NCBI GenBank assembly: GCA_017427385.1
Contig: JAFRSW010000004.1
Span: forward strand, 93,330 to 157,329
Source: Bacteroidales bacterium
GTDB taxonomy: Bacteria > Bacteroidota > Bacteroidia > Bacteroidales > UBA932
Direction of reading: 5' to 3'
DNA: 64,000 bases
Positions 42,201 through 50,101 of this stretch are shown here, piece by piece. Position 1 is the stretch's first letter; each line of letters opens with the position of its first letter. The translations under genes and the position numbers were made by a program. The notes under the pieces are model-generated. The model was not told the DNA's origin and did not search any database. It saw only the letters and a list, made by a program, of their open reading frames with translations.

Positions 42201-42744
42201 CTGGCAGGTCATAGGCAACAGCGAGCCTCGCTACAACTTCGGCGTCAACCTGGGAGCTTCCTGGGCTGGATTCGACCTGGCCGTGTTCTTCCAGGGAATC
42301 GGACATATGGACTGGTATCCTCAATATGAAGTGCGTCAGTTCTGGAGCCTCTACGCCCGTCCTTTCGCAACGTTCATTCCCCGGGACTTCCAGAATATGT
42401 ACTGGACCGAGGAGAACCCCAATGCCTACTTCCCGCGTCCCCGCGGATATGTGGCAGGCGTGAACACAAGCCGCGAGCTTTCTTCGACCAACGACCGTTA
42501 TCTGCAGAATATCGGCTACCTCCGTCTGAAGAACCTCACGGTCGGCTATACTCTTCCCGAAAAGATTACCCGCAAGGTTGGCATTGACCGCCTGCGCTTC
42601 TACTTCACGGGCGAAGATCTCTTTTACTGGGCACCCGGCCTTCACTGCGATTACATCGACCCTGAAATGGCCCAGACCAATGGCAACCTGCGCATTTATC
42701 CCTGGCAGAAGACCATTATGTTTGGTGTAGACATAACCCTTTAA
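39214..42744 (+). CDS. SusC-family TonB-dependent transporter with STN signalling domain
   Basis: A full-length outer-membrane transporter of 1176 residues. The signal peptide is cleaved near AAGAQ (23-24). An STN domain at about 26-96 (LKEIEAQTGLSIFYRSDEV) links it to the FecR anti-sigma factor. A carboxypeptidase-like beta domain follows at about 107-178 (IRGKVIDSTGEPVPGAGVFI), then the TonB plug at about 195-315 (LQGTVPGLNV, LNIRGWNSINGGSPLVLVDG, IKDAAAAAIYGAKGSAGVILVTTK) and the barrel, ending WQKTIMFGVDITL. It imports the oligosaccharide set of this PUL together with the SusD encoded 13 bases downstream. Confidence 0.98.
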   Translation: MKLQHKTGLIVLLLLIVSFAAGAQTVTGKWTNQSTKTVLKEIEAQTGLSIFYRSDEVNENAQVTAEFKNAPVDKALQSLLGKDIAVTINGKMIVLSKNDDKGAKDGIIRGKVIDSTGEPVPGAGVFIKGTTKGVSTDLDGNYSIAATPGNVLTVSSLGYKGTEVTVGRASLINITLENDNELLSESVVVGYGTTKKANLTGAVSVVKAESIKDRSALDVAHMLQGTVPGLNVTSSSGRPGQAATLNIRGWNSINGGSPLVLVDGVEGDLQYINPVDVESVSVIKDAAAAAIYGAKGSAGVILVTTKSGSKEKGGKATVTYSGRYGYTAPTASTDWETRGYYSVYLSNLFMKAYNGSNLYDYSDADMLELWARRNDKVENPERPWVVITQDQSGKDVYNYYANTDWWHVLYKDNKPTTSHTITASGATDNVNYLISAGYVYEQGMFNINPDHYDRYNLRAKVGFDVNKWLKIGNNFSYFNSAYFYPGRGGINNSLYGASAHAPASFPAYNPDGTVLYATKYNNNTIMDGLMMALNNGDNNTDRIDNISNTFDVTITPMKGLTIKGDFTYAFKLVRYTNRTMPGEYSKDPGVIVTQSSGAAFENKLSETADVHKYKAANLYGTYEHSWNSGFNLKAMAGVNYETKHIKDLDAIGYDLYSYELNDLNLTGADADGNKRMEVAGGQNEYKTAGYFARINYDYKGRYLLETNVRYDGSSRFLRGSRWVLSPSVSLGWRISEEPFFQPLKSWWDNAKIRASFGQLGNQQMSEYYPSIRTISTGSQSSYLLGGPKPALASISAPVSSGLTWERSIQKNIGVDMTFLKGRLDLSAEAYIRDTKDMLTAGEVLPATYGYSSAPKENVADLRTKGWEFNLGWKDSFKLAGKPFHYNVSVLLSDYVSHITRFNNPDKLFAKNYWEGMRYGDIWGYHIVGLFASDEAAADWMSKVDQSKVNSIINASTGNINPVTGAPGVRAGDLQFADLDGNGKIDKGNEKVGDSGDWQVIGNSEPRYNFGVNLGASWAGFDLAVFFQGIGHMDWYPQYEVRQFWSLYARPFATFIPRDFQNMYWTEENPNAYFPRPRGYVAGVNTSRELSSTNDRYLQNIGYLRLKNLTVGYTLPEKITRKVGIDRLRFYFTGEDLFYWAPGLHCDYIDPEMAQTNGNLRIYPWQKTIMFGVDITL

Positions 42745-42757
42745 TTGAATGTGCCTT

Positions 42758-44542
42758 ATGAAAAAGATAGCATATATCCTGCTTCCCATCCTGGCCGGTT
42801 TTGTATTTGCCGGTTGTGACGATTTACTGGACGCAGTTCCCAAGGACCGCATGTCCCCGGACACCTTCTTCAAGACAGAGAAAGAGCTTCAGGCTTTCAG
42901 CATGAACCTTTATACCATGCTGCCCGGAGCCGGTTCTCTCTTTATGGAAGATTCCGACACTTATATCCAGATGGGTCTTACCGATGAACTGAAAGGCACC
43001 CGTCAGGTGCCCGCATCCGGCAGTGGCTGGAGCTGGGGAGACCTGCGCAACGCGAACACCATGTTGGATTATCTTCCCAACTGTCCCGATGCCGCAGTGC
43101 GGGCGAAGTATGAGGGTTTGGCCCGATTCTTCCGCGCGTACTTCTATTTTACCAAGGTAAAGCGTTTCGGCGATGTGCCGTGGTACGATAAACCTGTGGG
43201 TTCGGCCGATACCGATGCCCTCAACCGCCCGCGCGATTCTCGCGAATTCATCCTCGGCAAGATGATTGAAGACATTGATTTCGCAATCGAGAACCTGCCT
43301 TCCACCAAGAGCGCATACGAGATCACCAAGTGGACCGCCATGGCCCTCAAATCCCGTTTCTTGCTGTTCGAAGGCACCTTCCGCAAGTACCACACCGAGT
43401 TCGATTACGGTACCGGTGCCCACGACTGGAAATGGTATCTCGACGAGTGCGCCGCAGTGTCGGAAGAGTTCATGGCCAACAGCGGTTACACACTGCACAC
43501 GGCTGGCGGAGCCAACAAGGCCTATTACGCCCTGTTCACCACGCCTAACGCTACCGACAATATGGACGAGGTTATCCTTGCTAGGGATTACAATGTGGCC
43601 TACAGCATTACCCATAGTGCCAATAACACCATGCAGTCTGCCACCATGGGTCGTCACGGTATGACCCGCAAGCTGGTGGCAAGCTACCTGATGGCCGACG
43701 GTACCCGTTTCACCGACAAGGCCGGCTGGGAAACCATGGACTTTATGACGGAGACCCAGAATCGCGATCCCCGTCTTGCCCAGAGCATCCGTACACCCGG
43801 TTACACCCGCGTTGGAGACAATACCCCCTGCCCGCCGAACTTTGTGTTCTGCCTCACCGGATACCATCCCATTAAGTATGTTATGGAAGCCGACAAGGAC
43901 ATATACAATGGTTCGGATGTGGACCTCATCATCATGCGCGCCGCTGAAGTTCTTTTGAATTTCGCCGAAGCGAAGGCAGAGGCTGCCACCCTTACCCAGA
44001 CGGATCTCGACAAGAGTATCAACCGTCTCCGCGATCGTGTTGGAATGCCTCATCTCAATATGGCCACCGCCAATGCCAACCCTGATCCTTATCTTACCAA
44101 TGCGGAATGGGGTGGTTATCAGAATGTGACTGGCGCCAACAAGGGCGTAATTCTGGAAATCCGCCGCGAACGTGCCGTGGAGCTGGCCCAGGAGGGCTTC
44201 CGCTACTACGATATCATCCGTTGGAAAGAAGGCAAGATTTTCGAGAAGCAATACTACGGAATGTATTTCCCCGGTGCCGGAGAGTATGACCTCAATGGCG
44301 ACAGCATTCCCGATGTGCTGCTCTATACCGGTGACAGCGCTCCTGCAAGCACCGCTCCCGCCCAGTACAAAGTCGGCAGCTCCGACTTCATCCTGAGCAA
44401 CGGCACATCCGGCAACGTCAACCCTTACAAGGGATTGGCCTGCAAGTGGAACGACGCCCGCGACTACCTGTATCCCCTTCCTACCGACGAGATCAAACTC
44501 ACCGGCGGCATTCTTACCCAGAATCCCGGATGGGGAGACTAG
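42758..44542 (+). CDS. SusD/RagB-family glycan-binding lipoprotein
   Basis: A protein of 594 residues. ATG 42758 is chosen over ATG 42749 because it gives a clean lipoprotein signal (MKKIAYILLPILAGFVFAGC, Cys at 20). The RagB/SusD features are LLDAVPKDRMSPDTFFKTEKELQAF, RFFRAYFYFTKVKRFGDVPWYDKP, RAAEVLLNFAEAKAEA, LEIRRERAVELAQEGFRYYDIIRWKEG and the terminal YLYPLPTDEIKL. It is the partner of the preceding SusC. Confidence 0.98.
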   Translation: MKKIAYILLPILAGFVFAGCDDLLDAVPKDRMSPDTFFKTEKELQAFSMNLYTMLPGAGSLFMEDSDTYIQMGLTDELKGTRQVPASGSGWSWGDLRNANTMLDYLPNCPDAAVRAKYEGLARFFRAYFYFTKVKRFGDVPWYDKPVGSADTDALNRPRDSREFILGKMIEDIDFAIENLPSTKSAYEITKWTAMALKSRFLLFEGTFRKYHTEFDYGTGAHDWKWYLDECAAVSEEFMANSGYTLHTAGGANKAYYALFTTPNATDNMDEVILARDYNVAYSITHSANNTMQSATMGRHGMTRKLVASYLMADGTRFTDKAGWETMDFMTETQNRDPRLAQSIRTPGYTRVGDNTPCPPNFVFCLTGYHPIKYVMEADKDIYNGSDVDLIIMRAAEVLLNFAEAKAEAATLTQTDLDKSINRLRDRVGMPHLNMATANANPDPYLTNAEWGGYQNVTGANKGVILEIRRERAVELAQEGFRYYDIIRWKEGKIFEKQYYGMYFPGAGEYDLNGDSIPDVLLYTGDSAPASTAPAQYKVGSSDFILSNGTSGNVNPYKGLACKWNDARDYLYPLPTDEIKLTGGILTQNPGWGD

Positions 44543-44569
44543 CTTTAACTTTCTAACATGGAATTATAT

Positions 44570-46291
44570 ATGAAAAAGATAGTATCCTATATGCTGATGA
44601 TGGCCATTGCGGCATTTGCAATGTCTTGCGAGGGCCTGAATGAAGGCGAACAGGGGAAGGGCAATACCGAACCGAGTATGAAAGGCGTTTTCTACGCCGA
44701 CATTCCCGGGACGAAGGACCTTGTCGAGATAGCCCCCGGCGCCAGCAAATCCTACACTCTGAAGGCCTGCGCTTATCAGAACAATGTAACGGACGTGGTT
44801 ATGAACTTCTCTTTCAAGGCCGATCCCGATGCCGTTGCAACTTACAATCAGGCCAACAAGACCTCTTATGAGATGTGCCCCGGCTCCGCCTTTGAGTTCG
44901 TGACCAACGAAGTTATGATTCCCCGTTATGGAAAAGCTTCGACCACGGCCAAGATTAAAGTGAGCGCATCCGGACTGGAGCAGGGCAAGACATACATCCT
45001 GCCCATTACATTGGATAAGGCGAAACAGACCGAGAATTGGGAAGTTGCCGATACTCTGGCAGCCTTTGTGATCTTCAAGATGAGCAATGTGGACCCCAAC
45101 GCTCCCGGAACAGAGAATAATCCTTATGAAATCGCTTCTGTAGATGAACTTAAGGCCATGAAGTCCAAATTGGTTGAGGGTACCATGGTGTACTTCACCC
45201 TGGAGAAAGACCTTGATATGACGGGCGTAACCGATTGGGAACCTGTCAATTCCCTGGCCTACCCCTTCAACATGGACGGAAAGGGTCATACCATTTCCAA
45301 TTTCACCGGAACCACCAGCCTGTTTGGCTATGTGGTGGGTAAACTCAGCAATCTGAACGTTACGAACGCTCAGATTAACAATGCTTCAGGCGCAATCGGT
45401 ATCCTGGCCTCTACTGGTGGTGCGCAGGACAATCCGGTTGAGGTTGAGCACGTGAACGTGAGCGGCAAGATTAACAATACTGCCGCACACGGAACTGGCG
45501 GACTGTTCGGTATTATCATCAATGCCACCATCAACGCCTGCTCGGCCGATGTCACCCTTGTTTCTACCAAGTACGATTCCGGCGGCATTTATGGTTATGA
45601 CAATTCGGAAGCCCCGAAATTCAGCACGGTTTCCAATTGTTGGACTGCCGGTGATATCACCGGAAACCGAATGGTGGGCGGTATCGCAGGAAATGCTGCC
45701 AATAATTCTGCTGTCAGCCCGGTAGTCATCAAGAATTGCTACTCCACCGCCAAGGTGCATGCCCAGTTTAAGTATGGCGGCATTGTTGGAGACGCTGCTC
45801 AGGGCCAGAAGACCGGAGAAGGCCTGGATATTAAGAACCATGTCGAAAAGTGCATTGCCTGGAATGAATCTATTTATTCCGACGTAGCCGATGCCTCTGT
45901 ACACTACAGTGCAGGTGCCGTGGTAGGCTTCACCTCTGTCAAGAACTACCTTTCAGACTGCTATCGCAGAGCCGACCTGGACTTTTCCGACTGCCCGGGT
46001 AACACCTTCAATGTACTCTTCGATCAGGAGAATTCTACTCCGGAATCCCCGCTGAAGCAAGTGGCTCAGAGTACCGGTGGTACCAACTACAACTTCCCGT
46101 ACCACGGCAAGGCTGCCGCTGCCGGTGCTACTGCATCCCAGGTGGCAAAAGCCCTTGGTTGGGATGAGGACATCTGGGATCTGTCCGGTGCTCTTCCGTT
46201 CTTCAAGGGCGGTGATGCTCCTGTTATTATCGTGGATGACAATGCCAACGGCCAGTTGCCCGATTTTGGCGATCATGAGTTCTTTAACTAA
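44570..46291 (+). CDS. DUF1735-type and GLUG beta-helix lipoprotein
   Basis: A protein of 573 residues from ATG 44570 (an ATG four codons earlier is possible). Lipoprotein Cys at 20 (FAMSC). Residues of about 35-165 resemble the DUF1735 adhesin-like domain (LVEIAPGASKSYTLKACAYQ, SGLEQGKTYILPITLDKA). The rest is a beta-helix with FTLEKDLDMTGVTDWEPV, FNMDGKGHTISNFTG and GLUG turns (GGLFGIIINAT, GGIAGNAANN, GGIVGDAAQG), ending with YHGKAAAAGATASQVAKALGW, then IWDLSGALPFFKG. Its place right after susD suggests a surface glycan-binding protein; this is inferred. Confidence 0.82.
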   Translation: MKKIVSYMLMMAIAAFAMSCEGLNEGEQGKGNTEPSMKGVFYADIPGTKDLVEIAPGASKSYTLKACAYQNNVTDVVMNFSFKADPDAVATYNQANKTSYEMCPGSAFEFVTNEVMIPRYGKASTTAKIKVSASGLEQGKTYILPITLDKAKQTENWEVADTLAAFVIFKMSNVDPNAPGTENNPYEIASVDELKAMKSKLVEGTMVYFTLEKDLDMTGVTDWEPVNSLAYPFNMDGKGHTISNFTGTTSLFGYVVGKLSNLNVTNAQINNASGAIGILASTGGAQDNPVEVEHVNVSGKINNTAAHGTGGLFGIIINATINACSADVTLVSTKYDSGGIYGYDNSEAPKFSTVSNCWTAGDITGNRMVGGIAGNAANNSAVSPVVIKNCYSTAKVHAQFKYGGIVGDAAQGQKTGEGLDIKNHVEKCIAWNESIYSDVADASVHYSAGAVVGFTSVKNYLSDCYRRADLDFSDCPGNTFNVLFDQENSTPESPLKQVAQSTGGTNYNFPYHGKAAAAGATASQVAKALGWDEDIWDLSGALPFFKGGDAPVIIVDDNANGQLPDFGDHEFFN

Positions 46292-46306
46292 TAAACACGC
46301 TCAGGT

Positions 46307-48271
46307 ATGAAAACAATGAAATATATAGTAGCAATGCTTGCCGGCGCAGTCGTACTGGCTTCTTGTGCCAAGGAAGCGGGTAATGAGTTGTCGGCTCCGC
46401 AGGACCTGATTACCATCAAGGCCGGGCTGCCTGAGGATGTTACCACCAAGGCAGGTGCTCATGTGGGCTTCTCCTGGTACTGGAATGAAGGTGATAAGAT
46501 TGCCGTCACCGGTGCCGAGGCGACTGAAACTTATAAAATCAAGGACGGCTTCTCGGGCAAGATTGCCGAGTTTGTGGGTAAACCCGTAAAGGGAGAAAGT
46601 TTTACCATCGCTTATCCTGTCGATGCCGCAACGGCCGACTGGAGCAATCAGACGCAGAAAGGCAACAACTCGTATGACCATCTGAAATATGCCGCCCAAC
46701 TCTCCGATGTGGACGACTACCTCACCTTCTCCTTCAACCCGGATTGGGCTGCCGAGCACAAGGGTACACTTAAGCAGATTGGTGTAATGAAGATGGTCAT
46801 CGCCCTTCCCGATACGGTGAGTGCCGTGAACGGTGTTTCCATTACAGCCGAAGATGCCATTTTCTACAAGGGCAACGGTGACGCCAAGGTCAACAAGCTG
46901 GAACTGACTGTGACCGACGCCACGCCGGACGCAAAGCACATGTTCACCGCATGGTTCATCACGTCCTGGAACGAAGTGACCGTACCTGCCGGCACCGTCC
47001 TCACCGTGGGTGTAAAGACCAAGTTGGGCTCCATCGAAAAGGATGTCACCTTTACCGAAGAGTCGGTCCTGATGTCCGGCAAGGTGAACATATTCAACGT
47101 TGACGCTACCGGTTGGATGCTGCCCAGCCACTATGCTTCCGGTAAGGGTACAGCTGAAAAGCCTTGGGTGATCATGACCCCTGAACAGATCCAGTATATG
47201 GGGGACGACCTTGTTGCTGGCGAATGCCGCTACTTCAAGCTTGGCGCCAATATAGATATGACTGGAATTGAATGGATTCAGCTCAACCCTGATTCTCCTT
47301 TCGACAAGCAGATTGATTTCGATGGTGACAATCATACCATCTCCAACCTCACCTGCAGCAATTCCGTTAAGGATTACACCAGCTTCTTCGGTGTTCTTTA
47401 CGGCAAGTGCAAGAACGTCAAGTTCGTCAATGCCACAATCAACACGGATAAGAAGGGAGCCGGTATCCTGGGCGGCTATGGCGGAACTTCGGGCAAGCCT
47501 TGCGAAGTGACAAACGTCCATGTTCAGGGAACCATCACCAGCACGGCCGGTACGAATGTGGGTGGACTCTTCGGCACAGCCCGCGAATGCACCATCACCA
47601 ATTGCTCGGCGGATGTGGTAATCAGCACAAAGGGTCAGATGGTAGGCGGTCTCATCGGCGCTGACGCCGGTTTGGGTGTCACCATCACCAATTGCTGGAC
47701 AGCAGGATCCGTCATTTCCACCGCCTCTATAGTTGGTGGTATTTGCGGAGACCTGGTAGCTACGGGCAGTTCCATCATCAACTGCTACTCTACTGCCACG
47801 GTAAGTACCCAGTTCATTTTCGGTGGTATTGTAGGACGTGCCTGCGCCGGTGCGAAGACCAACGCCAGCAACTGCAACGGCAAGACTCCCAACAACCATA
47901 TCGAAAGATGTATTGCCTGGAATGATCTCCTGAAGTCTGATTTCATTACGGAAGCGACTCCTGCCGAGCACTATAGCAGCGGTGCCATTATCGGTGGAAC
48001 GGCCGTGAAGAACTATCTGGTGGATTGCATCCGCAAGCCCGACCTTACCTTCATCGACTGCCCCAAAAATACAGAACTTGGCACTTATCTCATGTTCGAC
48101 CAGGAGAATGCCAATCCCGATACTCCTATGGTTAAGGGTGCTGGCACCTATGCCTTCGCATATCACGGCAAGGCTGCCGGTGCCGGCAAGACCCTCTGCC
48201 AGGTTGCTCAGGATCTGGGTTGGAGCACAGAGGTTTGGGACTTCAGCGGAGCTACTCCTAAAATCAAATAA
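46307..48271 (+). CDS. Fimbrillin-like/GLUG beta-helix lipoprotein
   Basis: A 654-residue lipoprotein (Cys at 20, VLASC). The first 270 residues resemble fimbrillin-like proteins (FSWYWNEGDKIAVTGAEATETYKI, KGESFTIAYPVDAAT). The remainder is the same type of beta-helix as in the proteins at 33041 and 44570 (FKLGANIDMTGIEWIQL, FDGDNHTISNLTC, GGLFGTARE, GGLIGADAG, GGICGDLVA, GGIVGRACA), with the shared C-terminus YHGKAAGAGKTLCQVAQDLGW. In architecture it is closest to the protein at 33041, so one of the loci probably received its copy by duplication. Confidence 0.82.
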   Translation: MKTMKYIVAMLAGAVVLASCAKEAGNELSAPQDLITIKAGLPEDVTTKAGAHVGFSWYWNEGDKIAVTGAEATETYKIKDGFSGKIAEFVGKPVKGESFTIAYPVDAATADWSNQTQKGNNSYDHLKYAAQLSDVDDYLTFSFNPDWAAEHKGTLKQIGVMKMVIALPDTVSAVNGVSITAEDAIFYKGNGDAKVNKLELTVTDATPDAKHMFTAWFITSWNEVTVPAGTVLTVGVKTKLGSIEKDVTFTEESVLMSGKVNIFNVDATGWMLPSHYASGKGTAEKPWVIMTPEQIQYMGDDLVAGECRYFKLGANIDMTGIEWIQLNPDSPFDKQIDFDGDNHTISNLTCSNSVKDYTSFFGVLYGKCKNVKFVNATINTDKKGAGILGGYGGTSGKPCEVTNVHVQGTITSTAGTNVGGLFGTARECTITNCSADVVISTKGQMVGGLIGADAGLGVTITNCWTAGSVISTASIVGGICGDLVATGSSIINCYSTATVSTQFIFGGIVGRACAGAKTNASNCNGKTPNNHIERCIAWNDLLKSDFITEATPAEHYSSGAIIGGTAVKNYLVDCIRKPDLTFIDCPKNTELGTYLMFDQENANPDTPMVKGAGTYAFAYHGKAAGAGKTLCQVAQDLGWSTEVWDFSGATPKIK

Positions 48272-48274
48272 AGA

Positions 48275-49318
48275 ATGAAACTGAACAGATTCATTTTATT
48301 GGCGGTCCTCATGCCCCTGCTCCTCAATGGATGCGGGGGCAAGGAGCCCGTCAATGAACTTCCGCCACCGGTATTTGGCAACGAAGACGATCCGCCAAGC
48401 GGTGAGGATGAAAGTGGTGGTTCCGGTGTAGAGGTTACCCCCCTTGGTGAAGGTTGGACGGCCAAGAGCATAGAGGAAGGTATAATCTATTATGCCTTTA
48501 ACGGAACGGACGAAATATCCGGCAGGCACCAGGAGGTGTTTGCCGTGGATATCGACCTGAACAATCCTGCATACCAGATCAAATATGCATATGAGAAACC
48601 CAGGATCGTTACGTCCGCTGCGTTCAAGAAGTACAATGCCATCGCCGCCATCAATGCCAACTACGAGCCGGGGTCCATCTACTTCCGCCTGAACGGAACA
48701 GAGGTTTACGATCTGCCGAATTCCACCATCGGGGACACGGGTGTCCCCAACTGGAAGAGCGAAGCCGCTTTTGCCATTACCGGCGAGCGAAGCGTGAAAT
48801 TCCTCTGGGCCGGTTCGCAGAAGAAAGGCGAAGTAACGGTTCCTCAGCAGAAAGCCTACTACCAGGGCCTTTCCACGACAGAGTATCCCAGCTTCATGTC
48901 CAGTGCGCCCATGCTTATCAACAATTTTGAAAAGGTGGGTGAAAACTTCTGCGACTATACCATATCTTCCACCGCGGCTGGCAAGTTGAATTCGGAGGAT
49001 CCTGACAGGCACCAGCGTACTCTGCACCCCCGCACGGCCGTAGCGCTTACGGAGAAGAATCATCTGATTCTCTTTGTCGTGGACGGCCGTATCAAGAGTG
49101 CGGGTATGAGCGCCCGTCAACTCACCCGTTTCCTGGTGAAGTGGTTCAATCCGCAGTACGCCCTGAATCTGGACGGAGGCGGATCTACCACCATGTGTGT
49201 GAAGGGTGAGGGAGATCCTTCCACTCATGTGGTTAACTATCCATGCAGTGAAAACAGTAATTACGATCACACTGGTGAACGTTCCAGGGACATATTCGTA
49301 ATGGTAGTCAAGAAATAA
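48275..49318 (+). CDS. Phosphodiester glycosidase (NAGPA-domain) lipoprotein
   Basis: A protein of 347 residues, lipoprotein Cys at 20 (LLNGC). The NAGPA domain (human 'uncovering enzyme' family, DUF2233) is supported by AIAAINANYEP, PRTAVALTEKNHLILFVVDGR, QLTRFLVKWFNPQYALNLDGGGSTTMCV and the C-terminal GERSRDIFVMV. Characterised members split a sugar from a phosphodiester, for example GlcNAc from GlcNAc-1-phospho-6-mannose. It is a clear tandem paralog of the N-terminal half of the protein at 50098. It starts 3 bases after the beta-helix gene and is followed 3 bases later by the SGNH gene. Confidence 0.9.
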   Translation: MKLNRFILLAVLMPLLLNGCGGKEPVNELPPPVFGNEDDPPSGEDESGGSGVEVTPLGEGWTAKSIEEGIIYYAFNGTDEISGRHQEVFAVDIDLNNPAYQIKYAYEKPRIVTSAAFKKYNAIAAINANYEPGSIYFRLNGTEVYDLPNSTIGDTGVPNWKSEAAFAITGERSVKFLWAGSQKKGEVTVPQQKAYYQGLSTTEYPSFMSSAPMLINNFEKVGENFCDYTISSTAAGKLNSEDPDRHQRTLHPRTAVALTEKNHLILFVVDGRIKSAGMSARQLTRFLVKWFNPQYALNLDGGGSTTMCVKGEGDPSTHVVNYPCSENSNYDHTGERSRDIFVMVVKK

Positions 49319-49321
49319 AGG

Positions 49322-50101
49322 ATGAGAATACGACTATTCCTGATACTTGCCATCGCAGGGGTTGTCTTTTCGACAGCCTCCTGCGGCGACAAGGAGGGTC
49401 CGACCAATGATATTTCGCCGGAACAGAAGGACCCGACTGCTGCCCACAGCGGCCCTAAAGCAGTTTTTATCGGAGACAGCATTACCTGGCAGTGGGGCTT
49501 GGTCAACCGCACGTTGAAAGAGAGCCAGCAGGTAATTATTTCCACCAATCCTATGCCCGCCTGGATGAGTATCTCCGGCAACAGCGTGGTCATTACCTGG
49601 CATGCTTCTTTCTTCACTAAGAATGACTATGTAGACAAGGGTGTCAGCGCCGAAAATACAACCCAGATGCTGGAACGCTACCAGAAGGATGTGCTTTCGC
49701 AGGATCCCTGGTGCGTAGTAATCATGGGAGGCACCAACGACCTCGCCCAGGGCGTGTCCAAGGAAGCCATACTGAAGAATATATCTTCCATGGCCGAGCA
49801 GGCTGCCGCAAAGAACATGGAGGTGATTCTGTGCTCTGTGACACCCTGCAATGATGCATACTCACGCCTGTCGGCTCCAAATACCAAGGGAGATCATATT
49901 TTACGGCTGAACAACATGATCAAGGCGTATGCGGCCGAGAAGGGCTTTACCTATTGCGATTATCATCCCGCACTCGTGGCCGCTGATGGCCTGGCCCTGA
50001 AAGAGGCCTACTGGCTCTATGACCACCTGCATCCCAACCCGGACGCCTACACCGTGATGGAAGGAATAATCAAGCCGATAATCGATAGCCTGATTAAATG
50101 A
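49322..50101 (+). CDS. SGNH/GDSL hydrolase lipoprotein
   Basis: A 259-residue secreted esterase, lipoprotein Cys at 21 (STASC). The SGNH blocks are AVFIGDSITWQWG (Ser about 58), WMSISGNSVV, VIMGGTNDLAQG and YDHLHPNPDAY (Asp and His of the triad). It is of the small carbohydrate-esterase/lysophospholipase type, likely to deacylate the target glycan. It overlaps the next gene by 4 bases (ATGA). Confidence 0.9.
   Translation: MRIRLFLILAIAGVVFSTASCGDKEGPTNDISPEQKDPTAAHSGPKAVFIGDSITWQWGLVNRTLKESQQVIISTNPMPAWMSISGNSVVITWHASFFTKNDYVDKGVSAENTTQMLERYQKDVLSQDPWCVVIMGGTNDLAQGVSKEAILKNISSMAEQAAAKNMEVILCSVTPCNDAYSRLSAPNTKGDHILRLNNMIKAYAAEKGFTYCDYHPALVAADGLALKEAYWLYDHLHPNPDAYTVMEGIIKPIIDSLIK

Noticed and set aside
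46301-48166. Long minus-strand open frame of 621 codons
   Set aside because: Antisense shadow of the beta-helix lipoprotein gene; the product is Gly/His-rich without domain features.
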